Positions 43,225 through 54,742 of a stretch of 64,000 bases of DNA are shown here, one piece after another. The position numbers were made by a program, and so were the translations under genes. Numbering within the stretch: the first letter of the stretch is position 1; each line of letters starts with the position of its first letter. The stretch comes from Spongospora subterranea f. sp. subterranea (lineage: Eukaryota > Endomyxa: Phytomyxea > Phytomyxea > Plasmodiophorida): NCBI GenBank assembly GCA_049724395.1, contig JAUGWO010000107.1, forward strand, positions 310,001-374,000, in the 5' to 3' direction. The notes under the pieces are model-generated. The model worked only from the letters and a program-made list of their open reading frames with translations, made no database searches and had not been told where the DNA came from.

Positions 43225-45050
43225 ATGCATATGACCGGTTAGTAGGCAATTGGGGGATCTGGTGTAGCGCCATGATCCCCCTTTTCGCTCCCTGATATCG
43301 TCTGAATTACCCCATTCGTAGCGTCGGAGTGGGCCCGCGATTTCGGCGGTCATAAAGCGGCGGCCAGTCGGGGAGCGATCGCCAGGTGTCTTCCGTTCGA
43401 TCATTGTGCAGTTAGTTTAACACCGTTTACCGATCCGGTCTGCACCAAACAGGGAGACGTATTCGATATTCTGTATAAGAGTTCATGATGGTGATTGGTA
43501 CTGGCCCCCTCTCTGATATCGGTGCCCTGTTCAGGAATATTGTCCAATATATCAAGAAGCATGGGAAGAACCCAATAGATGGGTCACCATTAGCAATCAA
43601 GGACTTAATCCGCCTCAAATTCCATAAGAACTCTGCTGGAGAATATCACTGCCCGCTCAAGTTCAAGCAGTTCACACCCAATTCCCATATTGTCGCCAGT
43701 AACCCATATCCACCATTCACCTGTCGTATCTCACACACATCACTAACGAGGTTGTCGTATCAGTCGCCACATCCGGAAACGTGTTCTCATACGAAGCCGT
43801 TCAGCAGCTGAACCTGCAGATGAAGGTCTGGACCGATCTGGTCACGGGCGAGCCCTTCACCAGATCGGACCTGATCACAATCCAAGACCCGAACACGGCG
43901 CCCAAGATGATCTCCCACTCAGTTCCCACCCTCGACCAGGCGAAACCTCCTGTTGATGACGAAGTCTTCACCGGAAAACGATTACCGAAGCGGAAACCGA
44001 TCGCCGACGAGCCGAAACCGCAATCCAAACTTGCAGACGCCGAACGCCCTGTGAAAAAAGTCGCTCCAACTTATCATTTTACAACGGGGGCGTGTTCATC
44101 GTCGTTCACGTCCTCAGCTGTATCTTTGGTCACTCAAAGCGAACTAGCGCCCATCAACGACGCCGATATTCGGGCCAGGAAATATGAGAAGCTCAGCGGG
44201 ACCGACAAGAAGGCGTTCGTCCGTCTGACGACGTCGCGAGGGCAATTGAACCTGCAATTGGAGTGCGCCCTGGCGCCGTTCGCCTGCCATAACTTCATAC
44301 TGCTGTGCCAAAGGGGTTATTACAATGGCGTCGCGTTCCATCGCCTGATCAAGAACTTTATGGTGCAAGGCGGTGATCCGACCGGAACGGGACGAGGTGG
44401 CGAAAGCGCATGGAAAGTGCCGTTCAGAGACGAGCTCAAGAACGGTCTCAAACACGACGATCGCGGGTAAATCGGACGCTGAACATTTTCAGAACCGCTT
44501 TTGATGTGTTTTTTGTTTTTTTTTTCACAGTGTGTTATCCATGGCGAACTCGGGTCCTGATTCGAATAACTCGCAATTCTTCATAACGATGAGGGCAACT
44601 CCTCATTTGAATGGCAAACATACCGTATTCGGGAGTCTGGTTGGTGGCGATGAAACCTTGGACGCCATCGGTAATATTGTGTTCAATTGGACATGCGGTT
44701 TTCATGTGTGTTGACGATCATGGGTGGTGTTTTCGACAGAGGCGATCGCCGTCGATCGCAACGATCGGCCCGTTGTCGAGGTAAAGATTCTGAGCACTGA
44801 GGTGTTCATGGACCCGTTCGGCGAGCTGATGGACAGCCCAGATGATGAGGCGTCAACCGAGAAGAAGCTCCCGGAACCAAAGGATGAGACGTCATATCTG
44901 GCATATTCGGATCGAATGGTTTCCGCCAAATCTACTACCGGGCAAGCTATTGGAAAATACATCAATACGTCATCGAGATCAGATCCAACTCCAATCGCTT
45001 CTCAGTCTGTAAAAAAACCTGCCGGATATGGAGATTTCTCAAATTTCTAG
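43225..45050 (+). CDS. PPIL2: U-box cyclophilin PPIL2 (Cyp60/Cwf27-like spliceosomal isomerase)
   Basis: PPIL2 is a nuclear cyclophilin with a U-box, linked to the spliceosome and to ubiquitin transfer. The first exon codes only MHMT (43225-43237); intron 43238-43321 leads to [10 protein letters not shown]. The U-box region has [25 protein letters not shown] joined over intron 43473-43534 to [13 protein letters not shown], and [13 protein letters not shown]. Intron 43699-43763 precedes [13 protein letters not shown]. The cyclophilin domain has [20 protein letters not shown] and, after intron 44467-44530, [19 protein letters not shown] last intron near 44670-44740 leads to a C-terminal tail ending [12 protein letters not shown], matching the conserved GFGDFSSW end of the human protein. 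The active-site Arg (FHR) and Gln (QGGD) are present. Confidence 0.93.
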
Positions 45051-45461
45051 TTTGATACAACTTCCACACCATTATTTAAAAGGAAAAAAATCACTCTCTC
45101 AAATTTGTTCTTTGAAATGATTCGGTCAACAGATATCTGAGCCGATGTCGGTCGAATTACATTGTCCCCTGCCGCTTGCGAATATGTGTTCGTCCTTTGC
45201 CGCTTGTCGTTGCCCGTCGCGATGATCATGTTGAGGATCTGGTGTGTGTGTGTTGTGGTGTGACAGATATGATCGAGTGTGGTACTGAGACCACCACCAC
45301 CACCACCTTCTGGACCTTCCCCGAATATCGGATCGAACGGGGACGCCACCCAACGCCTGATTGTGATCCATCCCGGGGTCGTGTCCCAAGAACGGGCACA
45401 CGAACGGCCCCTGCTGTACCTCGTGATCAATCTCGCTCATCTCCCTACTCTGGGGTTGGCC

Positions 45462-46728
45462 ATGTTCAGGGGGTGTCGAAGGCGTCAACATCGCCGGCAT
45501 CCGCAGGGGCAATCGATTGCGGTCGAGAAACCGTCCACCGATCCGAACGTGCCATATCGTGAGCCGTTCCTCCATCAACACGATGATCACGAGGAATCCG
45601 CCATCGAAGGGCTCGCTCATCGATTCGTATTCCCACCCCATGCGGCCAAGAATCCCTTCATTTACAGGTCGGCCCAATCCCATTGCCCCAAACGATTATC
45701 CCGATCGGTTGACGGCGGTTCAGAGGGTTCAAAGCGCCACGCGATTGGACGTTGGCGTTGAACACATTGTTCTATTGCGATAACGAGACGGCCAACGTGT
45801 GGTCATCGCTGTTCGGTGTAATTCCTCTGGCGATACTGGCGCTGAACGTGCTCGTTTGCGACCATCCCACGTTCGACCCGAGTGGTCTGGTCAGTCCTGC
45901 CCTCCCGTCCCCATCACCACCGCTCGTCCCTAACCCACACTGATGCAGTTTATCGCCATGGGGTTCTTCCTGGTCAATATCCTCCTCACATCATCCTATC
46001 ACCTGTTCAATCAGGTTGATCCCCTTCGCCCCCGCGATTCCCCATTCCCACCTGATCGTGCCCGTTTTAGGTCCCTCATCTGTACGCGTTATGGTCTTTG
46101 TTGGATTTCGCCGGGATCAATATGGTCTCGAACGGCGTTCTCTCTGAAAATAATCGGCAATTGAATGTGAATTTAGGCGATTTGCTCTTTATCATTCGCC
46201 ATGTCGTGGTATGGTCATCAGATGTGGCCATCGCAGCCCTGGTATTACGAGTTCGGCACCGTGTTCCTGTTGGCGTCCATCGCCACATCGATATCGGCCG
46301 TATACAGGATACTGACGGATCACGATCCGTTCTGGCTGCAGTCGATCAACATCACCGCCTTCTTCCTGGTCCTGCAGACCTTCATCAACAGCATGCCCTA
46401 TAGCTCCAGGAACATCTGCTTTATCACATTCATCACGATCGGGGCCATTATCCACGTAAATAAAGCCATCATTCGGTCGGAGGAGGTTCGCTCACAATGA
46501 TTGTTTTGATTGAAGGTTGCCAAGATTCCCGAGCGATGGTTTCCAGGGTGTTTCTGCTTCATCGGCCATTCGCACATGATTTGGCATTGCAGCTATACGC
46601 TGGCGTTCTTCTGCTTCTACTCGAGCATTGTTAGGGAACAGGTTGGACCCAATGTTCTTTGGGACGATAACTTCTTCAATCTGATCGAGACGCCGCCTTC
46701 AATCTTTCCAATAAAGCGCATTTTGTAG
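45462..46728 (+). CDS. PAQR family receptor (adiponectin receptor/Izh type), seven-pass membrane protein
   Basis: PAQR proteins are seven-pass, zinc-binding membrane proteins of the CREST hydrolase superfamily, many with ceramidase-like activity. The N-terminal cytosolic part ends NPFIY and, after a 54-nt-class intron, reads RGFKAPRDWTLALNTLFYCD NETANVW in phase, the family NPFIxxGYR ... HNETxNxW signature. Later exons give FIAMGFFLVNILLTSSYHLF, LYALWSLLDFAGINM, and several membrane helices. The final exon has KIPERWFPG and IGHSHMIWH, the conserved PERxxPG...GHSHQIxH zinc-binding block. At least five introns, all near 50-65 nt. The start at 45462 (MFRGCRRRQ) is the best ATG in frame but is not certain. 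All metal-binding His appear present. Confidence 0.88.
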
Positions 46729-46785
46729 ATCAAAACTGACACAATCACCAGCGCGTTTTTATTTCCGATCAATGGGGCGCAACGT

Positions 46786-47230
46786 TCATTCTCTGCTCTC
46801 AGACGCCAACTGGTCGATCTTTGTCGCCATTTCCAGATCCTGAGCAATCCTGAGTCAGCGAGTGTGATGTGCAATACGGATTGGAGAGGATAACATTGGT
46901 CGATAATCCTTGGCAATCGTGGGTCGTCAACGTGATCGATACGCGATTGTAGCAGTTGAACCATTCGGGATGGTGATTCATGGACTCGGCCAATAGCGCC
47001 ACCCTGGTTATGATCGGGGTGGTCAGCTGCCCCGAAGCCCATGGTCGCGCCATTCCTCACCTGGTCATGAACCCCCACGCCCGGCTGAAATCGGGGAACA
47101 CGAACTTCTTGTGAACGGCGTCGCGTTCCTGGACTTTATTCCAGGTTGCGGGGAATGATTGTCGCTGAATATCTGTTAACGGTTTCATGCTGGTCGACAT
47201 CATCCTCAAGGTTCGTGCCGATTTCAACAT
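46786..47230 (-). CDS. PCBD: Pterin-4a-carbinolamine dehydratase (PCD/DCoH)
   Basis: PCD dehydrates 4a-hydroxytetrahydrobiopterin and so recycles the cofactor of aromatic amino acid hydroxylases. The N-terminus ([18 protein letters not shown]) is basic and could target mitochondria. The core reads [14 protein letters not shown], then across a 57-nt-class intron [20 protein letters not shown] and [14 protein letters not shown], which holds the catalytic pair HHPEW...TH. A second intron joins GLSTN to [12 protein letters not shown]. The gene is convergent with PAQR. The spliced length of about 105-110 residues is that of the family. The start could also be one of the Met residues at positions 10, 11 or 15. 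Confidence 0.9.
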
Positions 47231-47310
47231 GGCAACGGCCGACTCCGACTCTCTCCGAAGTGAGACCGGAAAGAGCGCGGCGTTTTCAACTCTACACAAA
47301 GGAAATGGGT

Positions 47311-49937
47311 TTATTTTTTGACGGGTTCTTCACTGAATTCGATGGGAAATGACGACCGAATCCGGCCCCATAGATTGAACCGGACAGATACGATCGCGAC
47401 GGCCGATGTGATCACTGATAGGATGAGACCTCTTCTGCACCACCGTAGCACCTTTCTCCTCTGCCTTTGAGCTGGAGTTGTGGGCAGAAATCCGTCCCTG
47501 AAACACGACATGGTTTAGAATGGCGATTCGGCCGATATCTAGTAATTTTCTTACGGGAGCAGCGCCGCTTCACTTAGGTTCTTGAATAGCCCTCCAAGAT
47601 CCTTTCGGCAGGCGCCGCTTGATAGCGCCACAAGATCGTACATGGCGCAAACGTCCTGCGGATCGAGGCCATCGCCGTCAGCGTCTACTTGCTCAACCGC
47701 CGGTCTATCAGACTTGAATGCCAACATGATATGCGGGACGTTGAATGGTAATCTGTTGTTCTCTCGATAAGCTCAATGCTGAGATGGGTATGATACATGA
47801 ATACTTGGATTTCAACAAGCCGGTGATATATGCTAAAGAATGGGAATCAGTCAGGTCAAACATCAGAAGGACCAGGTTCGCAGAAAGGGACATCCTCAGC
47901 AATTGTCTCATTGACGACTGAAGCAATGGCAGGGACCTTGACACAGCACAAATAAGGGCGTTGGGTATGCGTTGGAATTGCGGTGATACCTCAGTCACTA
48001 TAAAAAACTTGCTCTCATCACCGACTTCATAAAGATCGGTCACGTCAACCATATTCGCCACTGACGCGCAAAACAATTCAGAAACTGTGATTGATAAGCG
48101 CTTTGGATTCGAACCGGTGTGCGGCGATTGAGTGGGGCGATGGGACAAAGCCATCGGCTTGTTCAGCAACCTGTCCAGCAACGCTGATAGCGGCTACAAT
48201 CAATCTCCCAGTAGAGGATACATGGCAGTCAGCATACCACTTTTACCGCATTTACTTGAGCCAAATACAATGCAATGCAGCGTATTTCGCGAAGAAGACG
48301 CTGTGTGCCCGGTTTTGATCGCTTTAACGCATTCAGACACCGAACCAGCTGGATAACCAAGGGAGACAAGAGTCGTGAGGGCAGTTCGCACATCAAAGAA
48401 CGCGAGCAACCTGTGTAAATATGACAATGTGTGAATCCGTTGACAGCGATGTTTGACAAAAACTTACGCAAACTGGGAAAGCCAACCCGATAGGGTCAAC
48501 GAACCAGAAGAGTCAGCTGACACATAATTCCCATAGGCGGGAGGAAAAGGTGGCCCAGCAGCACTTGCGAAAAACAATGATGATAATTCAGCGGAATTCA
48601 AAACACCATCCTCGACAACAATTCAGGCCAACCGTGAAATAGCTTCTAGACAATGCAGAAAACGTACCTCGTCAACATCAAACTGTTTGAACAAGTTATA
48701 CAGCCACCTTAAGCCGTAATCGACCGTTAATTCAAATCGGTCACCAGAACTTATGATTGAAGAAAAGTCGAGAAAATCCTCACGAATTGCCAGATTGTCG
48801 TCATAGCCAAAGACGCGAAGCACCCTCCAAGGAGTTTCTACCTTTCCACGTTCAATAAATAGTTGATGCAGCATATAAAACCCTTGAAGCGTCACACAAT
48901 CATCGACAACAAACGATTCGGACTGAAAACCCAATGAGTTTAATCGTAGCTTTCAAATCCTGGATGCTGCAACGAACCCCTCTCACCCAGCATACGCTTA
49001 ATAATAGCGATATCGCTAGGCTTCAATGGAACTTCGAAACACATGTTCTGGAAGCAATCAAGTTCGACAGAAGAAAGTTTCCCGTCCATATCGGCATCAC
49101 ATTGCCGAAATATCCTGGTCAAGGCCATGATGAAGGGCTTTTTGAGGGTCTGCAGTATCAAGTTAATTTTGAGAAAAATTATACTCTTGTTGTGAGGTGC
49201 CTTTGAACTGCGGTCGAATAAAGGAGCCACAGGATGCGTCACTGATTTTTGTGCAAAATAAAACACTTCGGGAACGTGAATCTGAATCTTTGCTGAACAT
49301 TCAACGCAGTTGGATATCTGAATCAACGATTGAACAGAGGAAACTAATACGACAATTGTTTCGTATAGAACCTTGAAGTCAGCAACAAGTTGTTGAAAAC
49401 GCTTTGTGATGGAGCCTCTGTTTGATTCATCAATGAGATCGATCTTATTGACCGCCAAAACTATTGGAACCTGGGCTTAAAGATTCATTTGGGATCTTCC
49501 GGTCGCAATGAGTGCAACGGTGTTATTACATTGGGATTCAGTTCAGAAAGGAGCGGAAGCCAGTGCGAAAAAATTCGTTCGAGCGACTGTTCCTGGTCTG
49601 CAGCGCAAACAATGGCGGCAACATCGCAGAGGCGGAGCTCGTTTTTGACATTGTCGAATTCGCTCTGTGCAGCTACATACGACATGGAAATTAGACCAAA
49701 AACAGCATCTTCGCATTGAAACAAATTACAAGACGTGTCGATCAATGTGAATTTGATCTTGTCCGGCGTGATATCGGGAGGGACAACGATCGGATGCATG
49801 ACCGATGGAACCGTGGTCGGGAACGCTTCGGAAACCAACGTGCTGCATAATGATGTCTTACCGCATCCTGCATCACCGACCAACGCCAGACGTACAGACT
49901 TTCGCGTCGTATCTCCGGGAAGTGATAAATTCGTCAT
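47311..49937 (-). CDS. GEM1: Mitochondrial Rho GTPase Miro (Gem1)
   Basis: Miro is an outer-membrane GTPase that links mitochondria to motors and ER contacts. From the ATG at 49937 the first GTPase domain reads RLALVGDAGCGKTSL (P-loop), TLIDTS and, in a later exon, AVNKIDLID (NKxD). Two EF-hand regions follow: CDADMDGKLSSVELD, and CVTLQGFYMLHQLFIERGK preceding the hidden hand. The second GTPase has VFGSSKCGKSGML, later MFDLTDSHSLAYI and, after a splice, KSDRPAVEQ. The final exon (47511-47311 region) is joined by a strong GTAAGA donor and encodes the tail anchor (GLILSVITSAVAIVSV with flanking RR). Many short introns; not every junction was fixed. The domain order GTPase-EF-EF-GTPase-TM is complete. 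Confidence 0.92.
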
Positions 49938-50691
49938 TTTGCTGCCCGATTTCTAGACGATCATTTAACAGATCAAGATACTTTTCGAATGAAAGTGAAG
50001 CCCTTCTCCGCCGACCCAAGGGGTCCACCAACAACCGGGCTGCGCTTCGTACCACCATTCTCATAGGGCATAGCGCAACCCTATCCAGCGGTCAGATACC
50101 CAACACTGTCATTTATGGGTACAGTTACAGTCGCGTGTATTGGTAGAGTTACAGTCATGTATGGGTGCAGTCACAGTCGCGTTTCTTGGTAGAGTTACGG
50201 TCATGTATGTGGTACAGTGATGGTAGTGTAATGGGGTTGCCCCAAAGTCCCAATGCGGATGATCAACTGTTGGATGGCGAAATCACAGGTTGAACAATAT
50301 TTTTGCTGATTGTTCGGAGAGACAAGTCAGGACTTGGGATCCCGGAAATTTGACAATAGTGAGACACAAATATCCAGTAACCTCAGTGTCCAAATCACAC
50401 GAGTTCCAGATGTTCCCGATCAACGCCTGCAACTCTTGGTATCAGTTGGTCGGACAGTCGTTAAGAGAATTGGGTTGGGAACTGAACATCAACGAACCGA
50501 AGAACTCCCGAATTAAGAGTAGGGTCGACACTTCATCTGTGTGTTCTCTGGGATTTACTCTCACACCAGACCGAATCGCATTCAATCTTTCCCCAGATAT
50601 AAACCTGATCTAAACGAAATTTAACGACGATTGTCTGTTGCGCTCATTCCACTTCTCTGGAGATTGACCATTTATTTTTGACTAAATTTGA
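49938..50691. other. Intergenic region with short tandem repeats
   Basis: Holds the Miro promoter and the 3' end of the docking gene. About 50110-50205 contains two imperfect 46-bp units (gagttacagtcatgtatggg pattern). A plus-strand open stretch (50290-50613) has no ATG start and no domain, so it is not called. Confidence 0.5.
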
Positions 50692-52337
50692 TTAACGTGA
50701 TGGACGACGCCTCGATGTTGACAGTATATCTGCAGAGTGCTGTCGCCTGTTGACGACAGGGAGGTCGACCTCATCGCCCCCATCGTCGTCGTCGAATGCG
50801 GACGCCAAGTCGGGCGGGATGATGGCGACCGTATCGGCCGCGTCCGTTTTCAACAACCGCACGTGATCGGCGTCGGTCATCCGTCGCTGGGCGAGGTGCA
50901 TATTCACATAGCGATTGGTGAACCGCTCCACCCGCTCCAGGAACGCCTCTAGGTTGCCATCGTGCACATTCTCCTTGATCGTCAGCGATTCGTTGGCGTC
51001 GTGCCCGACCACGTTATCCATGAAAAGCCCAACCCGTCGCTTCACCACGTCCATACAGTCGTCGCAGCGCCGCATCTCGGCTTCGTATTCCCGATTACGG
51101 CCGTCAACAATCGCCGCATCCCTGATCACGGAATCAATCAACAAGCCCGTTTTGGCCGGCGTTGACGACGGCGCCTGTACGGAAGGCTGATGGCGAGATT
51201 GCAGGGAGACGATATCGGCCTCGGTCGACTCGATCTGTGAGTTCGTATCCGATAGGTTCGAGAACAGATAGAAGTTGTAGTCCTCCGATTTCATGAACGC
51301 GTCCACAATCTCGTCAACGGAGCACAGTCGCGTCGTCCGCGTGATCTTCATCAGCGACTCCTCGTGCGCCAGGACGTTCCGGGTCATCTCGGCGATCTGG
51401 TGTCGGTAATCGCGCAGGCGAGCATCGGCCGCCATGAACCGCCGCCTCACTTCCTCCTCCTTGTCGGCCTCTTGCGTCATCTGGTCCACCGACTTGATGT
51501 TCTTCTTCTCCTTCGCTCGCTGAACGTCCTCCAGCATCAGCGTCTCCTGCTGCAAGCTGTCCTCGGTCAGCTGTTTCACCAGCTCGTGCCAAGTCGCCTC
51601 GAGCCGGCCCAGCTCGACGAACGCGCTGTCCTTGACCTGGGTCAGGTCGAGACCGATCCGGTTAATCCCGTTGAACAACTGCAGCGTCCGCTCCATCATT
51701 ATCCCCAGATCCCTTTTGTTCTCGTTCAGCTCTCGTTCGTTCCTCAGCACCAGGGTGTCGAACGTCCCCCGCTCTCGTCGCAGGTCGTCAATGGTTTCCC
51801 GCATTGCTTTATTCTGCGATAACGCCTCGCTAAACTTCACCAGAGCCTTGAACAAACAAACCAAAAATCACTGAAAGTGATTTGATATTCTTCAACAAAT
51901 TCAGTCTTTACCGAGTCCAATTTGCTTTCGTCAGCCAGTAAGCGGCGTTCCATGTTGTAAACACTATTCTTCGACGAATTAACATCTAGCGCGATCCGTT
52001 TCTGTTCCGATAGGAACACCCGCTGCTTGTCGATCTTCTTCTCGGTTTCGATGAGAACGTGGGTTTCGCGGGCGATCCTAGCGTGATAGTGCTCCGCCTC
52101 GTTCTGCAGTCGTCCAACCCGTCGCCCGACCGCCCGCCGAACCATCGTGTGCGTCTTGCCCGTCTCCAGGCGCAGATCGTCTTGGGCCGTCGAGCTGATT
52201 TCCTTGAGCCGCGTCAGCTGCAGCATTCGCACATTGGCCAAATGCCCGGTCGATATCCCGGTTTGTTTCCTGTGAATCTCAATCTGTCTGAACCGCCGTT
52301 GTAATGTCTCGATCTCGGCCTGAACGCTATCGACATG
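50692..52337 (-). CDS. Outer dynein arm docking complex coiled-coil protein (ODA1/CCDC114/CCDC63-like), 5' end missing
   Basis: These coiled-coil proteins fix outer dynein arms to axonemal doublets, so they are found only where motile cilia exist. The exon from 52337 to about 51900 reads ETLQRRFRQIEIHRKQTG, LETGKTHTMVRRAVGRRVGR, and FLSEQKRIALDV. A GTAAAG...TTCAAG intron joins KLDS to ALVKFSEALSQNKAMRETID. The second exon has DDLRRERGTFDTLVLRNERE, then long heptads and the block VDEIVDAFMKSEDYNFYLFS, the counterpart of the family motif (E-D-xx-NF-xLF-xx-N-E-L-N). A charged tail ends in SRRRPSR. An upstream first exon must exist beyond the acceptor at 52338, but I could not place it. Assignment within the CCDC63/114/151 group is not certain. 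Confidence 0.78.
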
Positions 52338-53030
52338 CTGTGAATTGACCGTTTCAGCAATTGGGTTTTAAAATCTTGATCCGATATTGGTGGTGTGTTC
52401 CGACCTTTTGGCGCGATATACTCCCAGGGATTACGCCAGCGGTTGGATCAGGGGATCCGTCAACGCTGCCACCATAATGGCCAGCGTCCGACATCAACGC
52501 AACGATTATCCGACCGCCGTCCACCGATGGTAATCGGTCGCCAGCCTGGGGTATCGCTTCAAGACCCGGTCCAACCCGAGACAATTTCTGGGAATGACAG
52601 TGAGTACCAGCGATCAAAGATATCAGGGCCATCACTACTCCATTGGCGCTAAAATAGCGACTTTCGCTGTGCAGCATATGATGTCAGCGAGCCAATCGCA
52701 TCGTGAAATCAAGTGGAATCCAAATCAGAATGCGACGGTGTTGATCTGGAGAAACAAAAAAAAAGGTAATTTTGGAGTATTGATATGATGATCTGTACAA
52801 AACACATTGTTTACCTTTCCTAGAGCTTCATCTACCGAAAAACAATAGGGCTGATGACCTGTAGATCACCCAGAACTGGATTATGAAATTAAGACTGCTT
52901 TGACTGCACAATTTCAGATGTCTGATTTAGGACCCTCTCAAGACTTGCATAGGAATCGAGTATCGATCGAAATGACGCACGTAACTCGGTTTTCATTCAC
53001 CAGGCACAGTACACAGAGCAGATTCTGGAG
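52338..53030. other. Intergenic or unrecognised exon region
   Basis: Should contain the first exon(s) and promoter of the docking protein. Both strands are open in parts of 52354-52680, without a recognisable domain. Confidence 0.4.
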
Positions 53031-54040
53031 ATGTACGACATGAACTCGTGCAGATCTCAACCTACTCCACCCTCAAATATCAGACTCACCAAGAACATGT
53101 GCCCTACCACCTCTTCAGACCGTGACGCCGTCCTCATCGAACAGGGCCGTATTGAACGAGCTGCTGTGGGTCATCTAATTTGGATGCTCGTGTCGAGGTC
53201 CATAAAGAAGGTTTCTCGTATCTTGACTTTAGACTGTTCAGCTGATTCACGTTTGAATTTCAGGGCAGCAGCTTCTTTATCGAAAATAAAAGTTGCTGCC
53301 CTGATATTCAAACGTGAATCAGCTGAACAGTCTAAGTCAAGATACGAGAAACCGTCTTTAAGGACCTCCATACGACGCACGTCCACATATAGCCTATGCC
53401 GTCGGCGAAGTGTCACGATATGTCCAAGATCGTGGCCAGGCCCATTTTACCGCGATTAAACGTATTTTCCGATATCTGAAGGGTACCATTCAGTACGGAT
53501 TGTTATTCCAACGGCAATGTAATTCATCCAAGCTGACACTAACAGGATATTCCGTTCCGATTGTGCCGGCGATGTCGATACACGAAGATCAACATCTGGG
53601 TACATTTTTCTCTCAACGGGTGTCCCATTTCCTTCAAAGTCAAGAAACAGACGTCGACAGCATTGTCCTCTTGCGAAGCCGAGACTATCGCATGTTCTCT
53701 GGCAGGTGCTGAAGCTATAAGGTGACGCAATGTCATGTCCGAAATTGGTTTCAGACAAGACCCGGCAACTGTGTTATTTCAGGACAATGAGGGATCCATC
53801 GCCTTCTCAACATGCGAGATGAATCACTCTAAAATGAAACACATTGCCTTGCGAGAGCATTTCTTCCGAGACCTGGTAACCGACAAGACTTTTTCACCAA
53901 CTTATGTTCCGACCACGGAAAATCTGGCTTGATATTTTCACGAAGCCCTTAGGTCGGATGAAGTTTGCTGAATTTTGAAGCAAAATTTGCTGTATGCCTA
54001 AAAATGTACTCGTACAAGTTTACGGTTGAGGGGGGAGTTA
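53031..54040 (+). mobile_element. Ty1/Copia fossil, C-terminal reverse transcriptase and RNase H part
   Basis: Readable pieces include HFTAIKRIFRYLKGTIQYGL and NEGSIAFSTCEMNHSKMKHI, and VPTTENLA near the end, all typical of the Copia RNase H. A purine-rich run (gaggggggagt, about 54030) at the end fits a polypurine tract. The element is broken, with several breaks, and most of its 5' half is absent. A foldback element sits inside it. Confidence 0.85.
53195..53368. repeat. 174-bp near-perfect palindrome (foldback MITE) inside the Copia fossil
   Basis: The arms read gaggtccataaagaaggttt on the left and aaaccgtctttaaggacctc on the right (inverse), continuing inward through cagctgattcacgtttgaat to a small centre near 53281. 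Over about 80 bp per arm only a few bases differ. There is no coding potential of its own. The position inside a Copia domain shows that it inserted later. Confidence 0.88.
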
Positions 54041-54143
54041 AAGCATGGTTCATACTGTATATCAACCTATACATAGTTTACGGCCTCCGTACGGACTAAA
54101 CTCCGCTCGTGCAACTAAAATAAACCCTCTCACTTCGTTCATT

Positions 54144-54742
54144 AACAAAAGCCGCCATGTCTTTAAAACGTTCGTTATTTTTGTTTCTGGCCGGCGAGCA
54201 TTGCCTTGCCCTGGGCAGCTCCTCCTGTGACAAGCAGGAAATTCTCAGGATTGTCCAAAAACGTCACTATTGCCAGGATCTCGGTTTTGCTGGTGCGGTT
54301 GCGACCGATGGTGTAGACCTTTCCTGGCATCGTTATCTCAATTGATAAATCCAAAATCTGCGCCCACGGGAAATCCGAATCTTCCACTTCATGATTACCC
54401 GGATTAGTGCGTTAAGGGGATAAAACTTCTTTTTTTTTTTTGACCTCTTCGGCATTACTGACCAACAAAAACACTGGTGCCATTGCATTATAGCCGCCCG
54501 AAATCTAAGATTCGGATTTCCCGTGGGCGCAGATTTGGATTTATCAATTGAGATAACGATGCCCGGAAAGGTCTACACCATCGGTCGCAACCGCACCAGC
54601 AAAACCGAGATCTGGCAATAGTGACGTTTTTGGACAATCCTGAGAATTTCCTGCTTGTCACAGGAGGAGCTGCCCAGGGCAAGGCAATGCTCGCCGGCCA
54701 GAAGTAAAAATAACGAAAGTTTTGAAGACATGGCGGCTTTTG
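54144..54742. repeat. Large inverted repeat, arms of about 240 bp, 5' end of the Harbinger accessory gene
   Basis: The left arm (54144-54384) is an inverted copy of the right arm (about 54507-54742), with a 122-bp spacer. Both arms carry the same coding stretch (ATMPGKVYTIGRNRTSKTEI-like: MPGKVYTIGRNRTSKTEI). The arms differ at few positions, so the event is recent or kept alike by conversion. The right arm runs into the accessory gene. Confidence 0.9.

Noticed and set aside
43084-43404. A minus-strand protein of 106 residues
   Set aside because: The plus strand of the same stretch encodes the first exons of PPIL2 with exact family spacing.
45126-45683. A 185-residue minus-strand protein with a run of Trp
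   Set aside because: It is the antisense of a CCA repeat and of the PAQR 5' region, with no domain; PAQR on the plus strand is well supported.
47311-47511. A separate 66-residue membrane protein gene
   Set aside because: A strong donor (GTAAGA) and acceptor join it in phase to the Miro gene, and it provides exactly the tail anchor that Miro needs.
50290-50613. A gene between Miro and the dynein docking gene
   Set aside because: It has no ATG at its start, no domain and no plausible splice partner.
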